DNA of 64,000 nt from Hydractinia symbiolongicarpus (GCF_029227915.1 NC_079886.1:20622501-20686500); one strand, 5' to 3'; positions 21,909-35,241 are shown, counted from the stretch's first letter. The notes: generated from the letters alone by a model not told the origin. Made by a program: numbers and translations.

Positions 21909-24640
21909 CAACCACCATTAAATTTTACGTCCCGTTTAAAAAAATATGTAAGCTTTTCACTTTAATAAAATCAATACTAAATAAACATACCACAAGTGCG
22001 CAACTATTGCCTTAGAATGACATGCAAGCTCCTTCAGGCCTTCTGTATGTCATAATGGAAATTTCGTGACTTCGTTAAACAAACTTAATATTTTAATCGG
22101 AAGTACTTGTGAGAATTCTATTTTTAAGGGACACGTAAACTTTAGGATATTGTATATAGATTGTTGTAATTTGCAGCATCTCCTTTAGTAGGCGTTTAGA
22201 AAAGAGTTTTTAACCACCACCCGAGAAGGGTTTTCAAAGAATTTTAGTGCATCACCCGAGAGGGATTTTAAAAGAATTTTAGAGCACCACTGAGATCGGA
22301 AGGATATGTGCTAAATAAACAACTATTTTAAGATTTGATCAGGCTTGACGCAGCTCTGCGAGAATTTTTTAGCAAACTACCATTATATTTTGTCCAAAAT
22401 TGTATACTTGTGTCATTTTTTGATGTTATAGTATAGCGTTTACCCCAATGACTTCCCGGGACAAGTGTCAAAGCCTCGAAAAATCGTATTTATTAAACGA
22501 AGGTAAAAAGAAAAAAAGTTACAATAACAGGGTTACAGACTTCGAGCACGAAACTATTTCCACGCTGGTGTTTGAGAGGTGGTCTTGGCCGAGAGTGTGG
22601 AAAGTTTCTTCACAGACTCGCTGAGATAATCGATTAAAAGCTTGTCGTAAAAATTCCTGGCTAGTCAAGTTGCCTCTTGTATTTTAATCCATGGTTTGTT
22701 GTTAGCCTTTATAAAATGTGAATACAAAAAACGATTTTAGGCAACTTCGTTGTCTGTTTTTTTTACCTTTTTGATATTCAGACCGGCGGCAAAGAAACCC
22801 TTGGTATAGACTAAGTAAGGTTATGTAAGGTAACGCGATTGGTGTACATCCAACATAACTAATTAATTTAAGCATCGCAATATATGCAACACTTCGATAT
22901 AAACATGACGGATTTTGTTACAAAAACATTGAATGAGACAGGAGAGGATTGCTACCTAACAATTCTTTGATTTTCTAAAAAAAATAGACAATTAAATTTT
23001 TTAGAAAATTTTCCAAGTAAAAAATTCGAGCAATAAATAATTTTCATAAATGTTCTTTTGACAGACGTTTTGATTGTGGACAATTAAAATGAAAATAGGT
23101 TCTCCTTACAACGTAAAAGGGCATGAATTTAGGTGAGAAAAGACATGTGTTTGCTAACATGTACAAACACAGGTATAACTGATGTGACTACTTCAACAAG
23201 TTTAAATTTTTTTGGTCTGTAGTGAGAACATGCCACGCAAGCCATGTAGTTTTTAATGTGACATGTTTTGAAACAAAATTTAAAAATTCTGAAACTTGTA
23301 TGTGTAAAAGCACCACAACAACTTGAAATTAAATTACCAAAAAAATTAATTTGTTATAGATTCGTTTTCAAGAGTATAAACCTTGAAAAAATGTATATGT
23401 ACAATATATTAAAATAAATAATAATTAATTCCGATTTATGTCACAGAAAAAACTCAGTATAGGGTATGGAAAATAGTCAAGCGCGGTTTCTTTATTACGT
23501 GGTGTCATTCGTAAAGAGTGAGCCAATGACACAAATTTTTCGGATCTCTGTACAAGGCTCTTTGATTACCTCATCCCCCTATTACCCTGACCTGAGAGTT
23601 AAATAGTCTGTCTGTTTCAGTGCTTTTCCCAAAATATAAAACACGACCTGATATTTATGCTGTAGATATATAAGCGAAACTAGTAACCAAGTTCCCTTTC
23701 AGTATATCAAAACTCACTTTCTCTCATACGCAAGTTGAGACGCAAGTATATAAGTAAAACCAATCAATTTCTCAGAGTAAAAAAGTTAAACCAATTAAAG
23801 GACCAACGCAGCCACAGTTTATTCTCCTAAATATTTGCATGCATTACTAAAACCATCCGTTCAAAAATATCGAGGAAAAAAGATTTCACGATAATGATCA
23901 CGTGACTAAAGAACAATAGAAGTAAACAATAAAAAAGCTCGACCAGTATTCTAAGGGCACGACACTCGTTATAGTGAAAAAAATTACATATATAACATTA
24001 CATACATATATTATGTATATATATATATATATGTACTAGCTACATTCAAGATGTTATTATTTAGATAGCCATATTGGATGAGGTTTTAGTTTTAGACAAT
24101 TAGTTCTTCGCGCTATAACAAACGGCTAATAAAACACTAATTAGCGTATCAAAGCTGTAAAAGGTAGATGCTGCTAATTTCTTTGGAGTATCCATGATCC
24201 AATAAATCCATTTTTTAACCGCTAAAATACGTGAAGACTCCCACGCCTAACTTTATTAATATCATGTTATTTTTATGTATATATATATACATATACATGA
24301 ATAAGACTAACTTAAAAAAACAAGTTACATATACATTTTTATTATTAACGATCACTGCCATGCTACGCACAAGGGTGCAAGAGGGATACCTCACCCTTTT
24401 AAGGCAATCCATTTCACCTAATTTATTATAGTTGGATGCTTTTTCTGGTAATCTAGAGGTGCTAATTATCACAATCTTATTGGTTAAACCATGGTCCACG
24501 GATGCACTCATTTAAGACCCAATTTAAGAATTTTAGAATTAGAATAGAAAAGAATTTTACACTCATTTAAGAAACAATTTATGTAAAATAAGTATACATA
24601 ATATAAAAAACAGAAAAGAATAGTAAACCAACAAAAAATA
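21909..24640. other. Intergenic, minor repeats only
   Basis: No gene is seen. There is a 35-base direct duplication (CACCCGAGA landmarks at 22218 and 22253) and an AT dinucleotide microsatellite near 24016-24034. The rest is AT-rich unassigned sequence. Confidence 0.5.
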
Positions 24641-24710
24641 CGTCACATTCACAACGTCACATTTACAACGTCGCATTAACAACGTCACATTTACAACGTC
24701 ACATAAATTG
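24641..24710. repeat. 14-bp minisatellite, five units, overlapping the transporter stop
   Basis: The unit is CGTCACATTTACAA: 24641, 24655, 24669, 24683 and 24697, the last diverged. The stop codon of the amino-acid transporter (TGA on the minus strand, 24701-24699) lies within the last unit, so the repeat may have reshaped the protein's C-terminus or its 3' UTR. Confidence 0.85.
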
Positions 24711-26165
24711 AGCCGGTATTTGTTTTATGACATCAACAATATTTATCAAATTAATAAAAAAGTTTATAAAAGCCATGATAAAGAACGTAAGAATTATGAT
24801 GGTAAAAACCAACTTTTGGATTCGAGTCACGTCGTGTATTCGTATGTAGATGATGATTGGAAAGATGACACACGTCAGAGTCACGAAAAATCCTCCAGCA
24901 ATTGACAAAATTGCTTGAAAATTCGGCACAAGTAGCGTGACACATATGTGAAGTGCTAGTACAAAAAACTGAACGCTTATTCTTTTCCAATTTAATCCTA
25001 GAAGACAAAGTAGAAAATTTAGATGGCACAATAAATCTGTCTAAGCACAAGTTCACTCATATTCAAACTAAAGCCCACCTATCTTACAATTTTGAGTTGA
25101 TAGTTGACAGACAAAACATGGGAAATTTACAGCCTAAGTAACGTATGCAGACCGTTGTCTTTTCTCAAATATTTTTTTCCGTTAATTTAAAAAAACTAAC
25201 ATGTTACCTGCTGAGCCGTCTTGAGCTGACCTAAACATTTTTCGTAACGACAATATCGTCTCAAATATCATGTGTAAACAGATGCTCACTATGCCAAGGA
25301 TGACAATCCATTTAAACGAATGTTTTAACTGATCATTTTTTAATAACAACAACATATTTTCACTGACAGTGGGCCTAACACTTGGTCCAATTTTTGCAAA
25401 TGGTATCAGGCCACAACATGCCTGAATGATAAAGGTAAAACCAAACGTGAAAAAGATTGAAGGAGCAAGTTTATCTGGGGCTTTTACAAGTATGGATATA
25501 TCTGGAAATGTTAATACTGTATTCGCTATGACAAACATCATTGTACCGAATGTAACGAAAAAATTTTTCTTGTGTATTTTACTATGTTTTACAAGCTCGT
25601 TCAAATAATTCTTGCTTGACCCAATAATGTTTAAAATAGCTAAAGCACATATAAAAAACGCGAGTGCTGTGACTAACGCGAATAAAGACGATAGAGTTAC
25701 GGTTTTTCTTTCTTTGAATATCATCGACGGAGCTATTAAAATTATTATTACTGCCGACCATAAGCGTATTTGACCATGTTCTGATAGAGTTCGAATTTCA
25801 AACGATTGATTTAAAATGGTGGCTGTCAACAACACCAACGCGACTGAAGAAAGAAACAAAGTGATGGAAAGTGTTGCTCCTACGATTTTCCCAAAAACTC
25901 CTGTCCTTCCCACATATCCAGCTAATATTGTGTATGGCGATAAAATACTCTCTCGTTCTTTGTATTCATCAAACATAACAAGAAAAGACTTTTTAAGCAG
26001 ATAACACATGTACATCATGACTACGTTCACCAATAATAACAAGAACATCCAGTTGACTGCACCCAACTGCACGACAGTAAACGGTAGAATCAAAAGCGAT
26101 GTTCCAAATGAAAATCGAATCAGATACAGCACTGTTTTCTTTTGGCTAATATTAGGTTCCATCAT
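24699..26165 (-). CDS. Amino-acid/auxin permease-family (Aa_trans) transporter, 2 exons, 418 aa
   Basis: This is a multi-pass membrane protein of the SLC32/36/38 superfamily, which moves amino acids across plasma or vesicle membranes. Exon 1 is 26165-25208 with donor CAG|GTAACA; exon 2 is 24997-24699 with acceptor TTCTAG. They join in phase inside a Gly codon (SAG|LNWKR). The frame is open upstream to 26177, but the first ATG is 26165 (MMEPNISQKK). TM1 has the family pattern SFGTSLLILPFTVVQLGA. About eleven hydrophobic segments follow, including FFVTFGTMMFVIANTVLTFP, and a conserved end, SIAGGFFVTLTCVIFPIIIY. Length is normal for the family. The substrate cannot be told. Confidence 0.85.
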
Positions 26166-26219
26166 CTTTAGATACAATGAATATTTTTACGGATACTACG
26201 TGAATACTTAATTATTACC

Positions 26220-27841
26220 TGCACAACATTATTTTATTTTAAAACTCTTTAAAAAGTTTACTATCACAACATCTGAGGCTTTTTAAACTATTTAGCAGCT
26301 TGTCATTCCCACAGGGTCATTATCCTATTGTTTTATTGTTAACGTAGATTGTTGCCATTAGATTCTTTAATACATACCAATTAAGTATAATTTCATGCAA
26401 TTTTTAAGCCAGCGTTTGTTTGTGGTCGACGTAAAGACATACACAAGATGATAGATGAGAACTATAGAATAACATTTTTCTACTTATCTTCGTTGTTACG
26501 TAAAACATTCCGATAGAAATAAATTGGTCACAGCTCATTGATTAAATATGTTTTAATTTGGATAAATAAGTCATTATTGCAGCTAAGCATACCTGTGCAT
26601 GGCTGGCATCCCCTGAGAAGCGAAATCTATATTTTGTATAGTTATATTTACTTTGGATGGATTGTCTCAACATCACACGACATTGATAGACGAGTTACTT
26701 TAGGCGGCGCTAATGTTTATCGTCCAAAATCTCTACAAAATTATATATTGAAACTTCCTGCAAATTTATAGGGAAACCAACCTCATTCCTAGCGCTTTTT
26801 TCTCTATCTGACATTCCCGCACGTTGTCTAAAAAAAAACCTTTGGGCGATATTGATTGAGATATTTGTGAGACAATCAAGATAACAGACAGAAAGCCCTG
26901 CCATGAGACGTCTTCCCTACAATCTAAATAAATATGAAGTGACAGATGTCAAGGCCAATGACCATTAGACGTTCTTTGGCGCCGTTTACAACGTTTAGTA
27001 TCTGGGAATGTTTTTCTGATCTCATCGCCTGTATGTTAGCGGCTTTGGAAGTTAAAGACGAGTCGACGTCCAAGCGTTTGCGCACGGAATACTTTTATAA
27101 CAATCAATAAAAATTCAGAAAATTCTGCTATCATAACTTTCGAAAGACTTTCCCAAATGTACGGTGGCTCATATTATAAAAGCAATTGACTAAGGATTTT
27201 AGTAACTACGGTCCATACTCTTGTGTGGATTTTAGTTTCTTTTATAATGGTAGATATGATTTCGTATTTCATAGCTAAAAAAAACATTTTGCTGTAGCTA
27301 CTTAAGTTTCAAAATGGGCGTTCTTACAGGTTATAATTTTTTAAAAAATCATGGCTCTAGCGTACTTATCTAACATATTTATTTACCAGCATAGCTAAAA
27401 CATACAGCTGGCAAATCCTAGTGAAAAAATGAAAATGCAATGTGCATATACGTTTCAAGATTCTTTCCAAAAATTAAACAAGGGAAAGTTTTAGCTGCTT
27501 AAAGAGGAGAAGAACCGGATCAAGTAAGGTTTTATTCTGAATGGGGGAAGAAAACTAACTGTGTAGAAGGGAGAATGCTTGGTACAAAATTCTACGAATT
27601 AATAGCTTGACATCGAATTGAATTAGAACCAAAACATTAGTAGTCACAGAGCGTAGTTTCAATAATCCGAGTACGAGTACAGTGAGAGTGGAAAGTAAAC
27701 AGTGTAAATATCCGAGAGTGCATTAGGAGGATTACTATGATAAAGAATTTTATATGGATTAAATTGCAAAATTAAAGTATACCCAAGTCTGAAAAGAGGG
27801 GCGAAGAAGGAGCTCCGTTATATGCAAATGAATTTAGTTTT
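26220..27841. other. Intergenic, no gene seen
   Basis: AT-rich sequence upstream of the transporter. A weak match to the CCTCGTTCCTAGGGC foldback family may exist near 26778-26795 (ACCTCATTCCTAGCGC), with a loosely matching AAGCCCTGCC near 26893, but it is too diverged to call. No coding exon was recognised. Confidence 0.45.
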
Positions 27842-27984
27842 AAACGGATACTGACTGGTTTTAATGTTGTACCGTGAAATACAAAGCCCGAGATCAAAAT
27901 TACAGGCCGAGCTTGCGAGGTCTGTGCCCTGACTGAGGGCCTTGTATTTTACAGTGCAACATCAAAACCGGTCAGTATCCGTTT
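27842..27984. repeat. 143-bp MITE-like foldback
   Basis: The left end AAACGGATACTGACTGGTTT is complementary to the right end AACCGGTCAGTATCCGTTT with one mismatch. Pairing continues inward (GTGAAATACAAAGCC against GGGCCTTGTATTTTAC). Nearly the whole element can fold into one hairpin. No ORF is present. Confidence 0.85.
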
Positions 27985-30438
27985 TATTACCTGACTGCAT
28001 CTTATCTGAAAAAAAAATTCTTTGGGAGCTTTGGGAGCCTCTTTTAAGTTTTTATTTCCAAGCTATCAAGGAAGAATAAAAACGCATGTTCGATTTTATA
28101 CTTTTGGAATTTATTATCGTTCGATTTTAAACTTTTGTACGTTCACAAAACAAATTCGAATCATTGTTTATATGAATTGTAACGAAGAAATGGTTTTAGG
28201 TGAGTTAATGTTATATTTTTTGTGCGGTATGGAAATGTTTTTATTTGTTTACGTTTCTATGTTACCATTTTAATAATGGCTTCCCAAACTACTATTTTGG
28301 AAATATTGATGGGGTTCAATTTGCACGCCATGCAAAAAAAAGCTGTGCATTTTTATAATGGTTTCCCGAACAATATCTTTTTTGTTAAATAAGCAGTTTT
28401 GCAACGTTATTAGAATGTTTAGTACAGTTCAGACTGGCATGTGGTTTTATATACAGTCGGTTCAGGTGAAAGAAACATCTATTTAATGACGTCATGTCTG
28501 AATCAAACAATGTCAATAAAATTGCCTTGTTATGTGAAACCAATTTTTTAGTACTCGTTTTAAAAGAGGTGCATTAAACCCAAGGATTTTTCTTACCTGT
28601 TCTAAATATATAATTAATTGAGATTAGCTACATGGAATGTGGACGTGATGCTACTGATGTCAGAAATTAACAAAAATGGATAGTCTATTATACTACTGTG
28701 AAATTACCTAAAGTTATTTTTTTTTCCTGTTGTAATTGTTTCAATAATTTCATACTTACTATCTTCCGCAACAAAATTTTACGTCATTTAGTAATATTTT
28801 CCCGTTTGAGACTAAAAACAATGACTCGTTTATATAAGTAATGAATAATTTTCAAAAAAGTTCATAAACGTGAAATTCGCCTTAAAATTCACCTCTTCCC
28901 CTGACAAAAATTGTTTAAATAAATGCTTCATAATATCATACAAATATTATGGGAGTTTAAAACAGGATTAGAATATTAGAAAGAATTGTTTCTCCAGATT
29001 GAACATGCTATTAAACCAAACACCACCACCTTGTCATTTGCGGATTTGCAAAACAGAATATTAAGATCCTACTCTTTATATTAAGATAAGATTGATTTAG
29101 CGTAAAATATTTCTTGTTTTGATTTAACGGAATTGGACAAGCACTAATTTGGTTTTAACTATTACCTTTCTCAAGGTTTGAGTCCACAAAAAGGAATGCG
29201 TTTAGTAATAACTGATATGAACTCTAGAAAATCGAAATATCTATTTTAACATATAAAATTTTGACAATGGTTTTTCTTTTTCGATATTTGGTACTAACGT
29301 AGCCGGGTGATCACAAATATGGTAGGGAGCTGGAATTGTAACAGGGAAACACGAGTAAATAAGAAAAATAAGAAATTACATTTTTTAAATTATAACTACC
29401 GCTAGTAATTTTCTTTTAGATTTTGCTGAATTTGTCTATCTGTCAAAACGTAATGACAGAGTGATCAGTCATGAATATTCTACTGATTGTCTTGTTGATG
29501 TCATACAAAGTCAGTTCATATGTGATGGACAGATATTATTTAAGAAGACGATCACAACTATTTCAAGGAGATAATCCGACACAGATCGGGATTGACATCA
29601 AGTTACAAAAACTAAAAGCAGATTTATAAGTAGGATGCCAAATGGTTGAATAAGAAAGTTTTATATTATCAGCTCGGTTTGTAGTGGTTTAGTAGAAATG
29701 ATGTATTTGCTTTGTTACTATAGCAACAATCTCGGTCAGAAATATTGAGAAAAGGCAGTTGTTTCTTCATTTTGACGAAAACGTTGAACGGTCATTGCTC
29801 TGCAGAAGTCATGCTGCAAAGTCATGACTTTTGCACACACGTAGGACAAACAGACAGCGTTTAAAATTTGCTGGTTGACTTTTATAGCACGACGCACAAC
29901 GAAATAATCCACGACACGAAAAACATGACAAATGGCCATGCTGACTAAGCCACAATTACCACATTTCAAATAAACATAATATCCTAAGTCTGCTTTCCTA
30001 AATCTGCTGGCTTATCTCTGGTGTCCTAAGTTTGCTGTGAACATGACAATACGCTTGCAACAAGCCTATGCTTTTGTTGGTGAACTTTATGATTATCTTT
30101 CCTTGAGTTTAACACATGCAAGATTTTTTTTCCTATAAAAAATGCAGAAATAATTTTTTTGATCGTCTTTCTTGTTTTCATAGGTGCAGTGCATCATATC
30201 CGTGACATGTCAATGACAAGTTATGAAGCTGTGACCAAGAAGTGGGCTTATCATTTTTAACTTTTAACAAAATGACATTATAAACTTGAAAAGCATTTGT
30301 CAAAAGAATTTTAATTTTTTTTTAACATTTTCTGGTTTAATGACGTGAGTTCGCCTTTCCCTCATGTGCAGTTTTTTAATATATTTTTTGAGATAATGTG
30401 TTACACTCCATAAAACTTACTTTGCTATCACCTTATAG
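27985..30438. other. Intergenic, no gene seen
   Basis: AT-rich. Short open frames (for example near 28022-28273 and 29736-29969) show no domain or exon signals. Intron-like sequence of the ADA2 fragment occupies the right end, up to the TTATAG acceptor at 30438. Confidence 0.45.
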
Positions 30439-30826
30439 ATATGAAGAAATATTCAAAGTTAATTTTTACAGTGGATTGCAAGAACTGGTAGAAGATAAGG
30501 TGTAGTTTGTAGGAGTTCGTGCATTGTTACCACCGCTCTACTTTTTAAATGGTACAATCACTAAGGGCGGTGAAGAAACCTTAGAAACATACATTAAGGT
30601 TGCAAACGAATTTATATCTGAACTTTCAGATGATTTCTTTGTAGCTAACGTAGCTAAATATATTTACTCTGTGCGTCGCTTTCTACCAAGAGAAACGATC
30701 AAACCAAACGTTTTGGATGCGATTGATATGGTTGAGCGATATCCGAATCACTTGATAGGATGTGATCTAGTAGGACAAGAGGACACTAGTAGATCGTTGT
30801 TTTTTTATATTGATGAACTTCTTTGA
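30439..30826 (+). pseudogene. ADA2/ADGF-like adenosine deaminase gene fragment
   Basis: One exon-like block starts after a TTATAG acceptor (30438). It reads YEEIFKVNFYSGLQELVEDK, then an in-frame TAG (30503-30505), then VRALLPPLYFLNGT, and ends GCDLVGQEDTSRSLFFYIDE before a TGA at 30824. The (G)(F/C)DLVGQED block and LVEDxV..(V)R..LPP(L/V)Y are diagnostic of secreted ADA2/ADGF adenosine deaminases. A functional enzyme is ~500 residues; only ~120 codons are here, missing the signal peptide and most zinc ligands. It ends where Helitron-derived sequence on the opposite strand begins, which suggests capture. The retained splice acceptor argues against an mRNA-derived copy. Confidence 0.78.
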
Positions 30827-30939
30827 CCAAAACATCTTGGAAAACATCTGCCATAAATTTTCCAGGCTGATAAGTATTCATTCACTGCATGTGATGTTGT
30901 ACACATGTTCCTTCCTTTGTCGAGTACGTACAATAAGGG

Positions 30940-32869
30940 ATTACAAATTTCATCATCATCAAAAAGAACCTCTGGTTGATAATCATGTACTATGTCAAAG
31001 TTTTTACTTGCGCTTCAGCAAAATTGTAATTCAGCAAAACATAAATTGTCAATCACATAATATTGACCACGCTTAAATGTAACATCCATGTATCGATCTA
31101 AACTATTGCGCTTCAAAACATCTGTACTATCTGGAGGAAATTCTTCGAATTCTTCTCTAGATTATCAAACTCCGTATCTTTTATCAGGCAAATTTGTATT
31201 AACAAACACAATTCCTGGGAAACATTTACGTAACCATAACTCTGGCAATATCTGATAAACAGTTTCCTGTAATGAACATTGGCGGTGTAATAAAAATGCT
31301 AAGGATCTTATGCGATCTGGCAAGTTTAAATTTTCAGACTCTTTAGCTGCCTTTTTTTATTGCAAGAGATGACTCATCTTCCGATTTTGAGAAATAAGAA
31401 CACATATATGACATGGCTTTATAATAATTGAACACAGGCTGCAAGTTCAAAATGCCTTTCCAAGCTAAAAGTCCCGCTGCAAAGTATTTACAAAATTATT
31501 ATTTACAAAACATGAACTTGGTGGTCGATGATAGTATATATTTCAAGGTCTTAATTTGGAGATATTGCTAAAACTCTATAATAGTCAACTTCTGATGTGT
31601 AAAGTTCCAATAAAATCTCTGGTAGAGACTTGCAGATGTCGCTCAAGTAGTTAGGCTTACGAGGGTCTAAGTTTTCATCGATAAATAATTTGACTTTCTT
31701 TAATACTTTAGTTCTTTATGATAATATACACAATTTTTCAGAATCAGACATATGCTCTGGTAATGGACTGGCTATAACTGTTCGATCAGTAAAGAAATGT
31801 CCATAAATGAAACGACATGGAATGTTCTTGTATTTGTGACAAGAATTTGAATGAGAGTGGATTGATATTGAGAGACAAGGTGTGTACTTCAGGCTCAATT
31901 AATGGATCAGGGAGGTCTGGGCGTATTGTATTATCAACAAAAGATGTGTAACTGTCTGTGGTTTCGTTTGAACAGTTGGTGAATCTAACAACCAAAGAAA
32001 AGCATGAATGTAGGGTCAACCTTCTAAACTGAAATTCGACTTTAATAGCATAATTAGCTACTTGGCGAATAGGACTACTCTTATGAAGCAAAATTTCTCT
32101 AAAGAAATTCTCTACTCTGTATTGAAACTTCCTTGCAGTTAAAACTGAGTTTTGATTAAGAATACTACAACGTCTAAAATAATCCAATTCGCTACTGCTA
32201 ACATCAATGTTATTTAAATTTCCTATTATCACTACCATTTCATCCCATCTTAAATCTGCACATGACGGAGTAAGGAAGTATGATGGCAATCCTAACTGTT
32301 TAACCATTGCTAAAACATCGTAAAGAAAATGTTTCCAAAAAGCAGGTGTTCCTTTAATAGAGTTCATAAATTGGTAACCTTGACCTTCACAAATAAAAGA
32401 ACGAACTGTTTCATGAAAATTAATTTGCAACTGCCCAGCCGTTATTGTGCCATTTACCTTTTTCGTTGCAATATTTATTTGATTAAACAAATTTGACTGT
32501 TGCATTACATAATGAGCAGAAAATATATAATCAGCATTTGAAGAAAAGCGCTGGGAAAAAATTTAACAAACGCTGGTTGAAATATTTTGTCGCTGTCAAG
32601 TACACTGGTCTAGCAACCTTGTACCCGAATTTTCCAGTGGGAAATAAAAAGGAAAATGCAAGCTCCTCGCAGTATTGGTCAGAAAAAAAAGATTGTGGTT
32701 GTTTATTCTCACCAGGAGCAATATCTAAAACGTCATCATCTGGATTTTGGAAATTTGGTATAACACACATTTCATCGCTACTTGCACAATTCATACTTAG
32801 GGGGTTTTCAGCTTCTAAATTGTCATCATCAATGTCAACTGTTACTGAAAATTCATTTGTGTCCACCAT
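30940..32869 (-). pseudogene. Helitron Rep region, multiply frameshifted
   Basis: It reads from 32869 toward lower coordinates. EELAFSFLFPTGKFGY and KYFNQRLLNFF match the start of the Helitron-like domain; a frame change near 32535 leads to ADYIFSAHYVMQQ. GTPAFWKHFLYDVLAMVKQL and TPSCADLRWDEM follow. Near 32020 a frame change and a stop precede PYIHAFLWLLDSP, which corresponds to the Rep HUH (HxH) motif with the first His replaced by Tyr. Then come HKYKNIPCRFIYGHFF, FNYYKAMSYMCSYFSKSED, QETVYQILPELWLRKCFPG and RNSLDRYMD. The order is that of Helitron Rep/Hel proteins. It ends before the helicase and is certainly non-functional. Confidence 0.85.
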
Positions 32870-32877
32870 AGCATTTT

Positions 32878-33401
32878 CGCGAGAGAAACTTTCGCGAAAT
32901 CTGAAATTGAACAGTTTTGGTGAGATAGACTTTCGCGATTCGTGATTATGAACTTATATCTTATAAAAATGGCCTATATTTCTTTTCATAGAAAAGTGTT
33001 TTTTAACGATTTAAATTTATCTCTAATGGTATGTACAAATTCAGTTCTTCATCAAAATCACAAAACAGATCAAACACATTTTAGGCTCGTCTTCTTTCGG
33101 CTCCCACGCATCGTCGTCGCCATCGTCTTTTTCGCTAAAAACTCGGTTATAAGCCATACATACATTTGAAACATCATCGCTTTTGTTTATTTCTAAGTTT
33201 ATTTCAACTCGTTTCCAACGCCAGTTGTCTCTTTTTTATCGGGAGGGAGAGCCAAGTGAGGGCGAGTCAAGAAATAACTTTTAAAACCAGCATTTTTTTT
33301 TAATTTTAGTGGATAAACTTTCGCGAATCCATAACTTAGAAAGTTTGACAGACAAAGTTTCGAGAAAAGTGCCAAAAAAATTCGCGAAAGTTTCTCTCGC
33401 G
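32878..33401. mobile_element. 524-bp TIR element inserted near the Helitron
   Basis: The ends are CGCGAGAGAAACTTTCGCGA (from 32878) and its exact reverse complement TCGCGAAAGTTTCTCTCGCG (33382-33401); one further base pairs inside, giving 21. A shorter TTTCGCGA pair lies just inside both ends. No transposase is encoded. It sits immediately upstream, in coding sense, of the 32869 Helitron frame, so it probably inserted into the older Helitron. Confidence 0.8.
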
Positions 33402-33603
33402 AAAGTTTCTCCGAATAAAGTAAACTTAAAAATTCATGGGTTGTATTATCCATTCTTATCAGCACATCTGAGTAAAAGGAATTGAAATTTTTCGAATATT
33501 GTAGGGCTTCGTTTAAAAGCTCAGGACGTACACTTTAAAACACAACATTGCCTCGATAAGCCAATTCTCTCTTCAGTTTAACAAACAATACACCACTACT
33601 CAA

Positions 33604-33677
33604 CCTCGTTCCTAGGGCATTTTGCCTTGTTGATGAAGTTGATAGTGGCGAAAAAGCCCTGGAACAGGCTGGTTACA
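33604..33677. repeat. Short foldback related to the 11.85-kb element
   Basis: AACCTCGTTCCTAGGGCATT at the left is answered by AAGCCCTGGAACAGGCTGGT at the right. The left end shares CCTCGT(C/T)CC(C/T)AGGGC with 11851-11864. Confidence 0.55.
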
Positions 33678-33679
33678 TG

Positions 33680-35241
33680 AACGCTTATAAGTTATGCTAA
33701 TTATAACCCCAAAATAATTTTTGAACAGTTTTGCCCTGCAGAAATTTGTGTCTGACCCGCGCGGGAGTTTTATGTAAACAAGAATACAACAAATATGGCA
33801 GCGGTCGATTTATTTTGTAGAGTGGATAAAAAGACCAGCTACAGTTGTGCATTAACTTTAGGGAGGCTCGTTTGAGAAATATGTGAAAAAAAAGATACCA
33901 TCTCTATCTATGTTTTTTTATTAAATCCTATGTGGGCAAATTGGCAAAGTTATCTGTCACATTTTTAAAAGAAACATTTTGATGGCTAAAAACCATGCAG
34001 CTGACTTTCATCGTGACATGCGTTTTTATAATCCCTAAACCTCTTTTGCAAATCGACAAGAAAAATAATGCAGGTAGTGAGCGTCCATTCCAAACTTTAT
34101 TTTCAGGTGGAGTTATTTTTTGAACTTGAAATTAAAATAAATATATAACTTCCATGTAAATTAGATGAATGTAAATGTACCATATACTGAGAAAATTTAA
34201 TTTCAAAACGTCATATTATTATACTTTAGGCTAAAAATTGATTATGCTCCACTAGCATATTTCCACACATCATGACCAAGTACAAATAGCATTTTTGGAA
34301 TTAATACTGTGAATAAATAATAAGCCAACTTTAAATTAACCCATTATTTATATCGTTAAATGATATCAAATGTCGTCCCTTTTACAAAATCTCAAATATT
34401 AATCTGCACAAAAAAGTGTTTCTTGTCTTGGTGACAGTTTTTATATACAATTAAGAACAACATGGCAAAAGTTTACATTTTAAAACTGGTAGGAATAGAA
34501 TGATCATCTTAAAAGAAAATAAAACTTTTGGAAAAAATAAGTTGCACATTTGGATTTATCAGCATTAATTATATATGATAAGAAGTTTGAATAATATATG
34601 ATTTTGAGAACAGGCTTTCTTATATTTTAAATTTTATAAGAGTTTGACTGTAATATTCAACTATGGTGAACCATTTTCACTGCAGTTGATTTGTGTAATC
34701 ATTTCATCATAGAACTTGGCATGTTTTGCCACTAATGGGGACAGGTTACTTAATGTATAAACTTAAGAAATGATTCCATAAATTTTTATGCTGAATTCAA
34801 AATAATCAAAAAATGTTAACCCGGATCAGAGAATAATCCATAAATTTGGCATTACAACCTGTCCTCCTTAGTTTTGATTATCCCAATAGGGAAAATTGAA
34901 AGATTTGTGTGCAACTAGGGTACCCAGCTCTTCTCATACAATTTCTAATGTGTTCTTAACAAAATCACCTACCTGGAAAATAATAGCCATTGAATATGTC
35001 GGTTACAAATATGTGGTTAAGTAAAGCTGTCACAGCTAGCTAGATACAGTTTATGAATGTTAATACCAACAAACTTTCAAAACATTTTCTAAATTAAAGA
35101 CTTTTGCCAATATTAAACAATTGAGCCAAGCCAGATCAATAGAGCAAAGTCAGTAATATTCTGATAATGTTGCTTTTATTGGCCAAAACATTTCTTTGAT
35201 GTTGTTTCTTTTTCGCCCGCCATTTCTAAATCTTGCTTTTA
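33680..35241. other. Unassigned AT-rich sequence between the Helitron blocks
   Basis: No domain is seen. A short plus-strand frame from the ATG at 33794 (MAAVDLFCRVDKKTSYS) is interrupted after ~26 codons. The sequence probably represents inserted or strongly decayed element DNA. Confidence 0.4.

Noticed and set aside
28022-28273. 83-residue plus-strand frame with hydrophobic segments
   Set aside because: It is T-rich sequence that gives Phe/Leu runs by composition; no homology is evident.
29736-29969. 77-residue minus-strand frame with several Cys
   Set aside because: No motif spacing of a known Cys domain, no exon signals, and AT-rich surroundings.
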